64,000 nt of DNA, taken from assembly GCA_037974965.1 (NCBI GenBank), contig JBBPFI010000004.1, positions 1-64,000 of the forward strand, written 5' to 3'. Position 1 is the stretch's first letter; every line of letters begins with the position of its first letter. The notes under the pieces were generated by a model. That model made no database searches. It was not told where the DNA came from and was given only the letters and a program-made list of their open reading frames with translations. Below, in pieces: positions 23,085-33,019 of this stretch. The stretch is from Dacryopinax spathularia. Taxonomy: Eukaryota > Basidiomycota > Dacrymycetes > Dacrymycetales > Dacrymycetaceae. The position numbers and the translations under genes were made by a program.

Positions 23085-23372
23085 CGTAATATCTGTAGAC
23101 TGGAGAGAGCGACAGAGTACGCAAGATAATACAATGTATATGCGCTCAAAATATGGCTATTATTGGTGCGACAGCACATTCTTATAGGGTGACAATGGGT
23201 GGAGAGCGATCACCTGACCCGAAGGTGGAGGCGGCCGGGCATCCCTAGCTGGTAGAAAAGCCGAGAACTAGACTGGGCAGATCGACGCCTCCCTTCATTG
23301 CTGGACGGAACACGGAGTAATAGTGGAAAGATTCCCATTGTCAGCCTTAGCCGTACATCAACCTGGTCCCTG

Positions 23373-25226
23373 CTACGCTTTCTCGTCCCGGCTACTGTCG
23401 TCCGATTCCGCCCGGATGGTCACCAGTTTGACGCTGGCTTTGGCCGGATTTGGCGAGTTGAATATCTCCTCTAGCTCTTCCAGTGTGCGCCCTTTCGTCT
23501 CAACAAAGAAGAAGTACACGAACGCAAGCTCAAAGCAGTCCCAGAAGGCGAAGAAGGCATAGAACCAGTAACCGATCTGGCTGGGCGTAAGACTCGCGGC
23601 TCTCGGGAAGGGGGCGGCTATGTTTGGGGAACTCACGTTGTTCAAGGCAACTGGGGCGGCAAAAGTGTTGACAAAGCTGGCAATGCCCGACACCAACCCG
23701 CTTACACACATACCCTTCGCTCGCATGTCGTTGGCCATGACTTCGCCGGGGTAGATGGGGTGCATGGAGGTGAACGCCCACGAATAGGACACTCCGAATA
23801 CGTAGATGAACGCGATGGAGGCCGAAGAGGACGCGGTACTGCCGGTATGGACGAATCCTGCTGCCGTCCCCGCTGCGATTGAAAGCGAGAAAATCATGCC
23901 GGTGATACTGATCAAGAACATCGTCCGGCGACCTAAGATGTCGTGGAATCGGCTTCCTGTGACGGCTGCAACATAGCCGAGTACGGAATAGACGATGTTC
24001 AATTCAAGCTGGGTATTGACGGTCGTGATGCCGACGTTTGATAGCAATTTTGGGAGGTAATAAGATGCGATGCTACAGAAATTAGCGGCTGCAGCTGAAT
24101 AGTGCGCCGGGCCGACTCACTTGTTTCCGGAGAACTGGCCGAACCAGCTGAACGCGATGTTCAGCATCATGCGATAAGCTCGGCCTCGTGTGCGGAACAA
24201 TGATCGGACATCCAGGAAGTTCTTCCATGTCAGCATGCCTTCGCGTTGGAGTGCTTCCTCCATTTCCGCCATCTGAAGCGCAACGAGCGGGTGGGTTTCA
24301 TCACCGTTCGCATGGTACTTAATTAGGATCGCTCGCGCTTCCTCGGCCCGACCTTTTCCGACCAAGTACCTTGGTGATTCCGGACAGAACCAGATGCCAC
24401 ATACGACAATTGCCGGGCAGACCATTTGAAGCCAGAGAGGAAGACGCCAATTCACTTCGCCATCGTTTGCCAGGTTCAGGTTGGCTCCGTATACCGAACA
24501 TGTCGCAATGATGGAGCCCTGGACAAACGAATAAGCTTTCTAGCGGGAAAAGGGGGGGAAAGAAAGTGCTACACACGAGGTACCAAAGCGTGTTGTACAT
24601 GCCTGCGAGGGTTCCGCGATAAAGAGGAGGTGCGATCTCGATCATATATAGCGGTGCAGCAGTAGTTGCAATAGTGGAGAAGAAGGAGAGCAAGAATCTC
24701 CCTCCAACGAACACCGATAATGTTGGCGCAGTCGAGGTGATAACGGTTCCTACGATGACCCCTAACGAGCCGATGAAGATGGGCAGCTTTCGTCCCTTCC
24801 AGTCTGCCAGCCAGATGAAGAGAGAGCCGACCATCTGACCGATGTTGAAGATGGCGAAGACGATACCGGTTGCGGAGTTGCCCTTGCTTGGAAGGTGATA
24901 GTAGCTCGTATAGTTGGGAAGCGCGTTGATCGAGCCCATAAGCGCGCCATCAAAGCCTATGAAGACGTGAGTATTGCTAATTCGCGCCCAAACAATGATG
25001 TCTGGGACTTACCATTCATGGTCGAAGCGAAGAAGATCAAGAAACAGAAAAAGTACAGCTTTCGATACCCAGGCCCGAAAGGATCTGGGTTACCATGTTC
25101 GAGCGCGGCTGCCAGATGTTCGTCCACGCCCGAGATAGCCTTGACGTGTTTGTGAGCATGTTGGTGGTGGTGAGCGTGCTCATGATGCTCGATATGCAGT
25201 TCTTTCTCTTCTGGTGTCGTGGACAT
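23373..25226 (-). CDS. MFS sugar (lactose-permease-type) transporter 1
   Basis: Major facilitator sugar transporter with twelve expected membrane helices. ATG at 25226. The cytosolic N-terminus is unusually histidine-rich (about residues 10-27: HIEHHEHAHHHQHAHKHVK). First helix KLYFFCFLIFFASTMN, then an exon joint and [19 protein letters not shown]. Loop 2-3 signature WLADWKGRKLPIF, central PESPRYLVGKGRAEEA, second-half repeat DILGRRTMFLISI and the C-terminal sugar-porter signature [16 protein letters not shown]. Introns fall at 'STMN', 'NTLWYL', 'FSGNK' and 'VALNN' positions, all shared with transporter 2. End at 23373. The lactose permease group imports disaccharides by proton symport in fungi; specificity here is inferred only. 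CTTATAAG at 25287-25294 lies 61 bases upstream of the start. Confidence 0.9.
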
Positions 25227-26078
25227 GGCGTTGTAGAAAGAAGACAGGGCAGGCACGAGGGTAGAAGTTTGCTGCACTTTGCAGACTTATAAGAGCCCGT
25301 AATACGGTACATAGCAGCCTCCAAAGAAGCTCATTGTCATCGGAAGCAGGATCACGAGAGCCATACAAATCTGATCAAGCAGCAGGACCATAGCGAAGAA
25401 CGATTCATTACTCCACCAACCCAGAGTGGAAGAGCGCTTTCACCCAGCATGCAGACATTACACAAGAGTCCACTTTGTTTACCACTCGGAATGGCAGATC
25501 TCCGCCAACGATCGGCAGCTCGGGAGAAGGCCGACCGATTAAGATTCAGCCTGCCCCATGAGACATGAGCCAGGATTGGCTTCAGTAGTACTGTGAGTTC
25601 CCATTTAGATGCAGAATCCATCCACCGGGGCCCCGCATGATTATGCTCCAGGAGGTTGCGAAGAAGACTTCGGGAGAAGCTCCAGTGTGAAATACCTCGG
25701 GCCATCGGTCCGAGCAGAGCTTCTCTGGGTTGCCTTGTTAAGTCGGGAGCGATTGACGTTGCCTGTGCACCAGACAGACATAATCTCTATATCAAGCAAG
25801 TAGCGCAAGCAGCATCTCCCCTGCAGGATTGGTCAAAGCAGATTAGACCAGTAGGTCAAGCATTTGACGTCGGTGGTGTGTGAGAGAAGGAAAACAACAG
25901 ACTTCCCTGACTGCAAACCCCGCACGGCCGAATACTCCCGAGGTATGCACCCTTAGAAAGCCCTAGAAGTGACGCATCACCATAACCACGCCAACACCTC
26001 ACTCCTTGTATTGTGCCGTAATCCCATCCTCTGTCTACCTCTCTCTGCGGGATACTGTCGTCTGTGAATTAGTCGTGG
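25227..26078. promoter_or_regulatory. Divergent promoter region, transporter 1 / CCDC124-like
   Basis: 852 bases between divergent start codons. A CTTATAAG box at 25287-25294 serves the transporter side. No clear TATA on the CCDC124 side, as is usual for a housekeeping gene. No ORF supported. Confidence 0.5.
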
Positions 26079-27144
26079 ATGGCACCTAAGAAAGAGGGAA
26101 ACTCGAAGAAGGAAGCTGGGCGGGCGAGGAAGGCTGAGTGTGTTGTGCTGGTCGTGCGACATGTCAGGGTTGGCTGACCGGAGTGCAGGACCGAGCAGAA
26201 GAAGAAGGATGCAGTAGCAGCGGAAAAGGTCAGCCCAATAGCTGCAGCGCCAAGAAGTCGGGCTGAAGGTCATGCAGGAGAAGAAGGAAGCCGCCGACTG
26301 GGATGTAGGCGCAAAGTCGAACAAGGCTAAGGAGGAGAAGGAGGCGAAGCGGCAAGCGGAACTAGCGAAGAAAGCGGAGAAGGCACGGTTACTGGCAGAG
26401 GAGGAGGCGTCATTACCATCCAAGCCCAAGCCTGCACCAAAGGCAGGAGCGAAGAAGGCGCCTGCTGGACCTGGCGCACTCGCCGCTGGAGGACTCAAGG
26501 TGCCTAGTGACAAGGCGAAGAAGGAGAAGGAGGTGCCGGAGATGGATCAGGTTGTCGAGGCGTTCTCTGCTACTGGGATTGACGATGCACTCGATCTTCT
26601 TACGACCATCACGGCGAAGAAGGATAAGGCGAGTGAGGGTGCGGCAGCCAGCCAGCTGGAGAAACATCCAGAGGTGCGTAGACTGTGATATCCAGAGTTT
26701 GCCGGAATTGCAATCTCACTCTTGGGTGCAGCGTCGATTCAAGGCTGCATACAAGGAGTACGAGGAGCGCATGCTGCCGAAGCTCAGAGAGGAGGTATGC
26801 GTCTCTCCTCGGCATATGTTGACTCGGCGACTGACATGTGTCCGCAGCGGCCGGGATTGCGGTTACAGCAGTACAAGGCAAGTCCAGCCCTGCTTCCCTC
26901 GGCAATCTCCGATCCAGCGCAGGTAACACCATACACAGGACCTCATCTTCAAGCAATTCCAGAAAGCTCCGGAGAACCCGTCAGTCCTTTTCCCGGCGCA
27001 CGCGTGTCTTCGCCTGCTGACATAGATCGTTTGTCCAGGTTCAACCAAGTTTCGCTGGAATACAACGCTACGAAGGAGGAGAGGATCGAGGCGCTCAACA
27101 AGCAACGGCGGCATGTCGAGGACCGGCTGCGGGTGGACGACTGA
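26079..27144 (+). CDS. CCDC124/Lso2-family ribosome-associated protein
   Basis: Small charged coiled-coil protein of the CCDC124/Lso2 family, known to bind resting ribosomes and help them restart. ATG at 26079: MAPKKEGNSKKEAGRARKAE, then EQKKKDAVAAEK and EKKEAADWDVGAKSNKAKEE. The mid-part has KARLLAEEEASLPSKPKPAP, GAKKAPAGPG and the family core FSATGIDDALDLL. The end has RRFKAAYKEYEERMLPKLRE, RPGLRLQQYK, DLIFKQFQKAPENP and FNQVSLEYNATKEERIEALN. Six introns; all are GT-AG except 26878-26938, which starts GCAAGT and ends CAG (a GC-AG intron between QQYK and DLIF). TGA at 27144. About 235 residues. It overlaps no neighbour and lies head-to-tail with calcipressin. Confidence 0.88.
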
Positions 27145-27552
27145 GTGTGAGTTCTATGTCCGCTTGGAGGCTTGGTCTAGTGCGACTGCTGCTGCGCCAT
27201 CATCCAGCGGCGATCACCGGGTTTCCGGATCTGGCAGTGTATTTCAAGTGCAATGCAACTGTATGAATAATATCCGGCACATCTCAACATCGGGTATACC
27301 CCGTCTCGTACCTCGAGTTATACCAGAGTAGTAAGAGCGGAAGTGCCGTGCTTCTTGAATTCCCAGAAATACGTGTTGTACACCGCCTTGAGAAGAGGCG
27401 ACTTTTCTTCTCCGCCTAACACGCCGCACCAGGGACCCGTATAAAAACCTCCGTCTTTTGCCCATTTTCGCAGCACACGACGAACACACCCACCCCTCGC
27501 TGTACAGTCCCTCCCCCACACATCCTTACAAAATCTGAAATCCAAAGCGAAA
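27145..27552. other. Spacer upstream of calcipressin
   Basis: No gene seen. It holds the CCDC124-like 3' flank and the calcipressin promoter. A CCGTATAAAA box near 27438-27447 lies about 110 bases before the ATG at 27553. Confidence 0.55.
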
Positions 27553-28355
27553 ATGCAAACACCGGCTTCATCCCGTCCTCCTTCTCTAAGCATCTCCATC
27601 GAATCCGAACAACCAACAAATACGCTCATAATACCCAACCTACCACTTGCGTTCTTCCAGCCCAGCGTACTCGAAGCCCTGAGGCAGCATTTTGCGCATT
27701 ATGGCGAGATATACGCTTGGACACCGCTGAAGGGGTTTAAGCGGATATTGGTGGTTTACTACGATGCGGATGATGCGGAAGCGGCGAGGGAGAGCGATAA
27801 TCTTGTTATTGCGCATGAGGAGCCGGTGAGGGAAGGCGAGATCGCAGAGCGACCGGAACATGAGTACGTTGCACCTACCTCCTACTGCTGACTGTCGCTG
27901 ACTGAGCTATTTGCAGACCATTCCCTCCGTTCACTTTGCGGGTATATCGAGGCGACCCCACACCAATCAACAGCCAAACCAGCACCCTCCGTCCTCCAGA
28001 GATAGAGCACAACTACCTGATCTCGCCTCCTGGCTCGCCGCCAGTCGGATGGGAGCAAATCCGGGAAGAACCGCCAAACACCGCTGCATTAGCAGACGAC
28101 CTCGTCCGCGCTCTTGAGCAGCTCAAGCTAGAGCGGGAGATGGCGGGGCATGCGCATGAGCCGCATGTCCTCATTTCTGGTGATGGGGACGGAGAGGGCG
28201 AGACGGGGCGGAGGATGCCCAGGGTGGTGGTGCAGGACGCCGATGCCGACCTGGAGCATGCCGCTAGGGCGGAGGAGCTACCAGAGTGGAACGTTGCTCC
28301 AGCTCCGAGGATCGAGAGTGTCCGGACTGCACGGCCGCCTGTCGCAGCTCAATGA
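27553..28355 (+). CDS. rcn1: Calcipressin (regulator of calcineurin)
   Basis: RCAN/Rcn1-family regulator of the calcium-activated phosphatase calcineurin. ATG at 27553. RRM-like fold: TNTLIIPNLPLAFFQPSVLE, LRQHFAHYGEIYAWTPLKGF, KRILVVYYDADDAEAARESD. One intron near 27863-27917 (donor GTACGT after the codon start GA, acceptor TTTGCAG) joins to PFPPFTLRVYRGDPTPI. The diagnostic motif ISPPGSPPVGWE, which contacts calcineurin, is at about residues 150-161, followed by a C-terminal VVVQDAD-like element. TGA at 28355. About 250 residues, usual fungal length. Expected to inhibit calcineurin when in excess and support it when phosphorylated. Confidence 0.9.
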
Positions 28356-29978
28356 AGCAGTTTCCTGTGAGTATGATCCTCCGTTCCTGTTCCTGTTCCT
28401 GCGGCGGCTGCTCGCCGGCAACTTGAGTGATGATAAACTTCTCAGACCTGTTCTGATCCTTCGGGATCTGAGGACATCTTGATATTGCCTTTTATATCTG
28501 ACTCTTCCTGCCTCCCCGTCAAATCCCATCGAGCTCAAGCTGACTCGTATACCAGATGAACCCCACTATACCCGCCTGCGGCGTGCCGGCCACTGAACAA
28601 TCCCGTTTTCCCTCCATATTTCTATGTATCGCAAGTGTATCCCCTATCATTTCGATACCCTGCAATCCTGTACCATTTGTACTCACTCTCGGCACAAACC
28701 CAACAATGTACGATGTCCTACTGTGTTCATCCCACCAGACCTTCGTTTTGCACCTCAAGTGCGGCTTCGACCTCAGTCTACCCTTCGACTAGAATCACGC
28801 CAAACATCTCATCATCGAAATCACCTTCAACCTCTGTATGTTCACTGCGGTATCTATAGGTTCCCATCGTTTTCCCGCTCGTTTCGATATCCTCGGATTG
28901 TGGAATCAACCACAAAATTTTACAATGAAGTGCTGTCTACTCATGATCCGGTCCCACACGGTCGGTCCTCGCCCGGCGTAAGATAAGCCGATCTTCCGCT
29001 CTGTCGCCTCAGCTCACCTCGCAGGGCGGCTTTCCAATTGCAGCAATGTCCGTCGCCTACCAACACACCATCGGACCTCTCTCCTTTCCAGGGTCCTTCC
29101 TCTCATGCCATTCATACCAAAGATGTCCCTATCAATGTTCTTCGCTTATCGGCCGTGTGGCGCACACCCCACCCCTACTTCTCGCCTTCAGGCCAGCAGC
29201 ATGCCATCTCACGACACAGAGAAGGCCGAAAACTTCATTCCCTCCGCTTCCCCTCATCTCCGCCTTCTTCTCCGCCTGGGCGTCAGAATTCAGAAACAAG
29301 CCCAACCTCCCGAGTTCCGGAAATTTTGCAAACAAGCCAAGAGATAAGGTTAGGCTTCGTCCCCTGCTTGGTGCATAGCGGACCAATCGGAATCTGCTGG
29401 CGGGCGCACGCAACGCCGATCGCGTCAGTTAGGTCAGGGTTGTGGCGACCCGCTGGTACGCCCCTACTGTCAAGACAACTGTCATGGGATACCGACGGCA
29501 TTGAACCTCAGCACGAATTACGGGGTGTCGCTCGTCCCGTAGCACAGTCCACCCACTCGAGTCAGATCGACCCTTCCTTCGGCATGCGCGCGCGTACAAA
29601 GCCAGCCCCGTGGCGGCCTCGTGTTCGCCCCCCATCGCCAGCCTGCGCTCCTCCCCCAAAACCAATCGCGGCCAAACTCCGCCCTATCCCATCCATCGAT
29701 CACCCCGATTCTACCCTCCTTCCATCATATTCCTGCCTTCAAGAGTACATATTCGTATTCACGCGCCTGCGCACCATTAATAATCCGCTAATCCCGCCGG
29801 CCGAAAGGTGCTTCTGCAGCACACGCGTCGAGAAGCAAGAAGCACGAAGGGGTCGAAGAGGGGTATAAGTATCCCGCCTGTCCGGTCGCTCTCCTCCTCA
29901 GCCCGTACATCCCCCTCTGCCCCTCTCGCCCGTCGTCTGCATAATACCCCATCTCAACCTCCCATAACCAACCATTCA
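28356..29978. other. 1.6-kb spacer with promoter of the small gene
   Basis: No gene recognised. An open frame without an ATG spans 29038-29868 but shows no family and no start. A TATAAG box at 29864-29869 (in GGGGTATAAGTATCCC) lies 110 bases before the small gene's ATG. Confidence 0.45.
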
Positions 29979-30119
29979 ATGGCTGCGCACACCTTTGCTC
30001 TCCCCGTCAACACCTGCGATCATGAGGAACGCGACGGCGTCCTGGTCAAGGTCCTCGATTGCAAGAAGGAGATGTGCATCTTCAGCGTGAACTATACGTT
30101 CATGCCCAAGAAGTACTGA
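29979..30119 (+). CDS. 46-residue protein, strongly codon-biased
   Basis: Short ORF, ATG 29979 to TGA 30119. It begins MAAHTFALPVNTCDHEERDG and ends NYTFMPKKY, with cysteines at positions 13, 28 and 33. 38 of 46 codons end in C or G, with AAG, GTC, CTC, AAC and TTC used almost exclusively, a bias typical of highly expressed fungal genes. A good TATA box lies 110 bases upstream. Downstream, two intron-like segments (GTGAGC...ACAG near 30143-30194 and GTCCGT...GCAG near 30248-30305) suggest a spliced 3' untranslated region, or alternative longer products. No family recognised; the small size and cysteines do not fit the known metallothionein pattern. Confidence 0.5.
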   Translation: MAAHTFALPVNTCDHEERDGVLVKVLDCKKEMCIFSVNYTFMPKKY

Positions 30120-31032
30120 GCGTGGCGTGCTCGGGCCTGAGGGTGAGCATCCTTAGTCTCTGGCATGTGCATCCCAAGCTGACAAGAGCTACAGTGCTCC
30201 TGCAACGACTCTCGCTCGTATCGCCGACAACCCCATGCGCATCCTATGGTCCGTTCAAATCCCCCCTGCTGCTGAACCATGTGCTAACCATTGTCCATGT
30301 TGCAGACCGCTCCTCCGACAAGAACGAATCTCCCCATCTCTTAATGTTGTTACATAATCGCTAATGACTGGCTCATGCACTCGATCTGTAATGCAACAGT
30401 GTTGTACCCCTACCCTCAACGAGACGAAGCAATAATCAATGCCTATGTTCCCCATTCCCCGCTATACAGAACTTTGTTCCCTGGGCATCGGATCTTGCAG
30501 CATGATATGCGACCTCCTTGCCAGCAATACTACGACTATCCTTCCGGAACTCGAGTAGTACTCATGCTGCCCGACCAACCGTAGCTCGCGACCGAAAGAA
30601 CACTTCCCCTACCTCATCGTACCCCAAACCCGTATCGCCCATCCACTTCCAGCAAATCCATCACCACACGTGTCCCGCCCAAGAAGTCGGTAAGACAACG
30701 CGGCATGACGTCAACCCCTCCAGGAACGTGCGAAGATGGCGGAATAAGTCTCTGGGGACAGCTGACCCCTAGGGGTTCAGTCGTGCTGCTGATGCAAGTG
30801 ATCCGGGTATTTCGGGGGGGGGGGAAGGGGGGATGAGACATTTGCCGTTTGTCATGCCTGTTAGCAGACTGCAGAATAGATTGTTGATTTACATGACGCG
30901 CGATAAGTACAGAACATGGCAGGCGAAGGTGGTCAAGTCTACTATGTGGACTCTATCCAGCATGACATGCCTTCCTCCCTTTCAACTCTCTCCACTCAGG
31001 CTGGAGGGCCGGCAACTGTGCACGCACTCGGA
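30120..31032. other. Spacer with G-tract
   Basis: 3' region of the small gene and 3' flank of transporter 2, which points toward it. Contains a run of 11 G at about 30814-30824 followed by AAGGGGGG. No further gene seen. Confidence 0.5.
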
Positions 31033-33019
31033 TTACGCAACTTCGGCTTCGCCTTCTTTCTCCCCGCGGCGCTGGACGACTTCCAAGCTGGCCTTGCGCG
31101 GGTTCGGGCTGTTGAATACGACTTCGAGCTCTTCCAGCGTCCTTCCTTTCGTTTCCACGAACAGGAAGTAAATGAAGAGGAACTCGAAGACGTCGAAGAA
31201 GGCGAAGAACGCGTAGAACCAATAGCCAATCTGTGCACGCAACGGTCATCACGACGTTCTATCACAAACCAGGGGGAAAGGGACGCACGTTCTTCAGCGC
31301 AACTGGTGCTGCGAAGGTGTTGATGAAGCTCGCCACGCCCGAAGAGATCTGCATGACTCCCATCCCCTTCGCACGCATGTCGTTCGTCAGCACTTCTCCG
31401 GGGTAGATAGGCTGCATAGGCGTCAAGGAGACGGCGAATGTTGCTCCGAACAAGTAGACAAAGACAATGCTAGCGTAACTGCAGGACGTGCTGCCTGTTT
31501 CGACGAACCCCGCTGCGGTGCCGGCGACGATGGCCAGGCAGATGGCCATCGTGCCGACCGAGAAGAGGAACATAGGCCGACGGCCGACTGTGTCGAGGAA
31601 CCGGGCGCCGCCCGTCGCGAATACCCAGCCAACAATAGCGTAGATGATGTTCAACAGAAGCTGTGTGTCTGTGCTCGTGACACCGATGCCGTTAAGCATG
31701 GAGGGAAGATAGTAGGAAATAACGCTGAATACGCAGTCAGCGTTATCGTCCGCAGCATCGATGTACGACTCACTTGTTCCCCGAGAACTGGCCGAACCAT
31801 GCGAATGCGATGTTGAGCATTATCCGGTACCTCCGCCCACGCGTGTTGAAAAGTACTCGAATATCGAAGAAATTCCTCCATGACGTAAGACCTTCTTTCG
31901 CGAGCGCTTCCTGCATTTCCTGCATCTCGAGCTCAACAAGCGGGTGATCCTCCTCGCCGTTGGCGTGGTACTTCACAAGGAGAGCGCGAGCCTGTTCAGT
32001 TCGTCCTTTCCCGATCAGCCTGATGTAAGTGTCAGAGCCAGGGTTTAAAGAGTTTGGGGGGCAAGTAGCGCACCATCTTGGTGATTCAGGGCAGAAGAGA
32101 ATGCCGATGAGGACAATGCCAGGGCACAACATTTGGAACCAGAGAGGGAGACGCCAGTCGAGTTCACCACGGTCGCCTAGGTTCCGGTGAGCACCATAGA
32201 CTGCGCAGGTAGCTATAATGGAGCCCTAAGAGAACAGAATCAGCTGAGACTCTCTAACATACTGTGGTTCCGCTGACCATGAACCACAAGGTGTTGTATA
32301 AACCGGCAATCGTTCCTCTGTACATTGGAGGAGCGATTTCGATCATATAGAGTGGGGCTGCAGTCGTGGCGATCGTACAGAAGAAGCTGAGCAGGAATCT
32401 GCCTCCTACGAAGACGCCAAGTGTCGGGGCTGTCGCAGTGATGATCGTTCCAACAATCACGCCGACGCAGCCGATGAAGATTGGGATCCTACGGCCCGTC
32501 CAGTCGGCGAGCCAGATGAACAGTGCCCCGGCGATCTGTCCGACCTGGTCCCGAATGTAAGGTATATCGGGTCCCTTATGCGTTCCGACTCACGTTGAAA
32601 ATGGCGAAGACGATCCCCGTGCCGGCACTTCCTGATGCTGGCAGGCCATAATATGCCGTATAGTTGGAAAGAGCATTGATGGAACCCATGAGGGAGCCGT
32701 CGTAACCTGGACCGACAGTTAGACTCCAGACCCCCAACATGCCGACCAACGACTCACCATTCATTGTACTGCACAAAAATATCACAACGCAATACAGGTA
32801 CAGCTTTATATGCCCGCTTCCGAAGGGATTTGGCTGGTTGTGAAGCAATGCATGCGCGAGATGCACATCCATGCCCTTCGCCTTGGCTAGCTGGAACTCT
32901 TCCTCGGAGGCATGCTCCTCGTGAGCGATGTCATGTTTGTGGTCGCCGTAGACGTTCTTGGCGCCAGCCTGGTGGAAAGCTGGGCCATTGTCCTCGACGT
33001 GAGCAGTAGGGGCGGACAT
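31033..33019 (-). CDS. MFS sugar (lactose-permease-type) transporter 2
   Basis: Paralogue of transporter 1 with the same order of motifs. ATG at 33019. The N-terminus again has many histidines ([20 protein letters not shown] and following), though less dense than in transporter 1. Helix 1 [36 protein letters not shown], loop signature [31 protein letters not shown] split by an intron, [10 protein letters not shown], and [16 protein letters not shown]. Compared with transporter 1 it has extra introns (after IVFAIFN and within PESPRW), giving about seven. Proton-coupled uptake of a sugar at the plasma membrane is expected. TTATAAAG at 33092-33099 (minus orientation) lies about 75 bases upstream. 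Confidence 0.9.

Noticed and set aside
29038-29868. Long plus-strand open frame of about 276 codons
   Set aside because: No ATG near its beginning, low-complexity Pro/Ser/Arg content, no family, and it ends in the promoter of the small gene.
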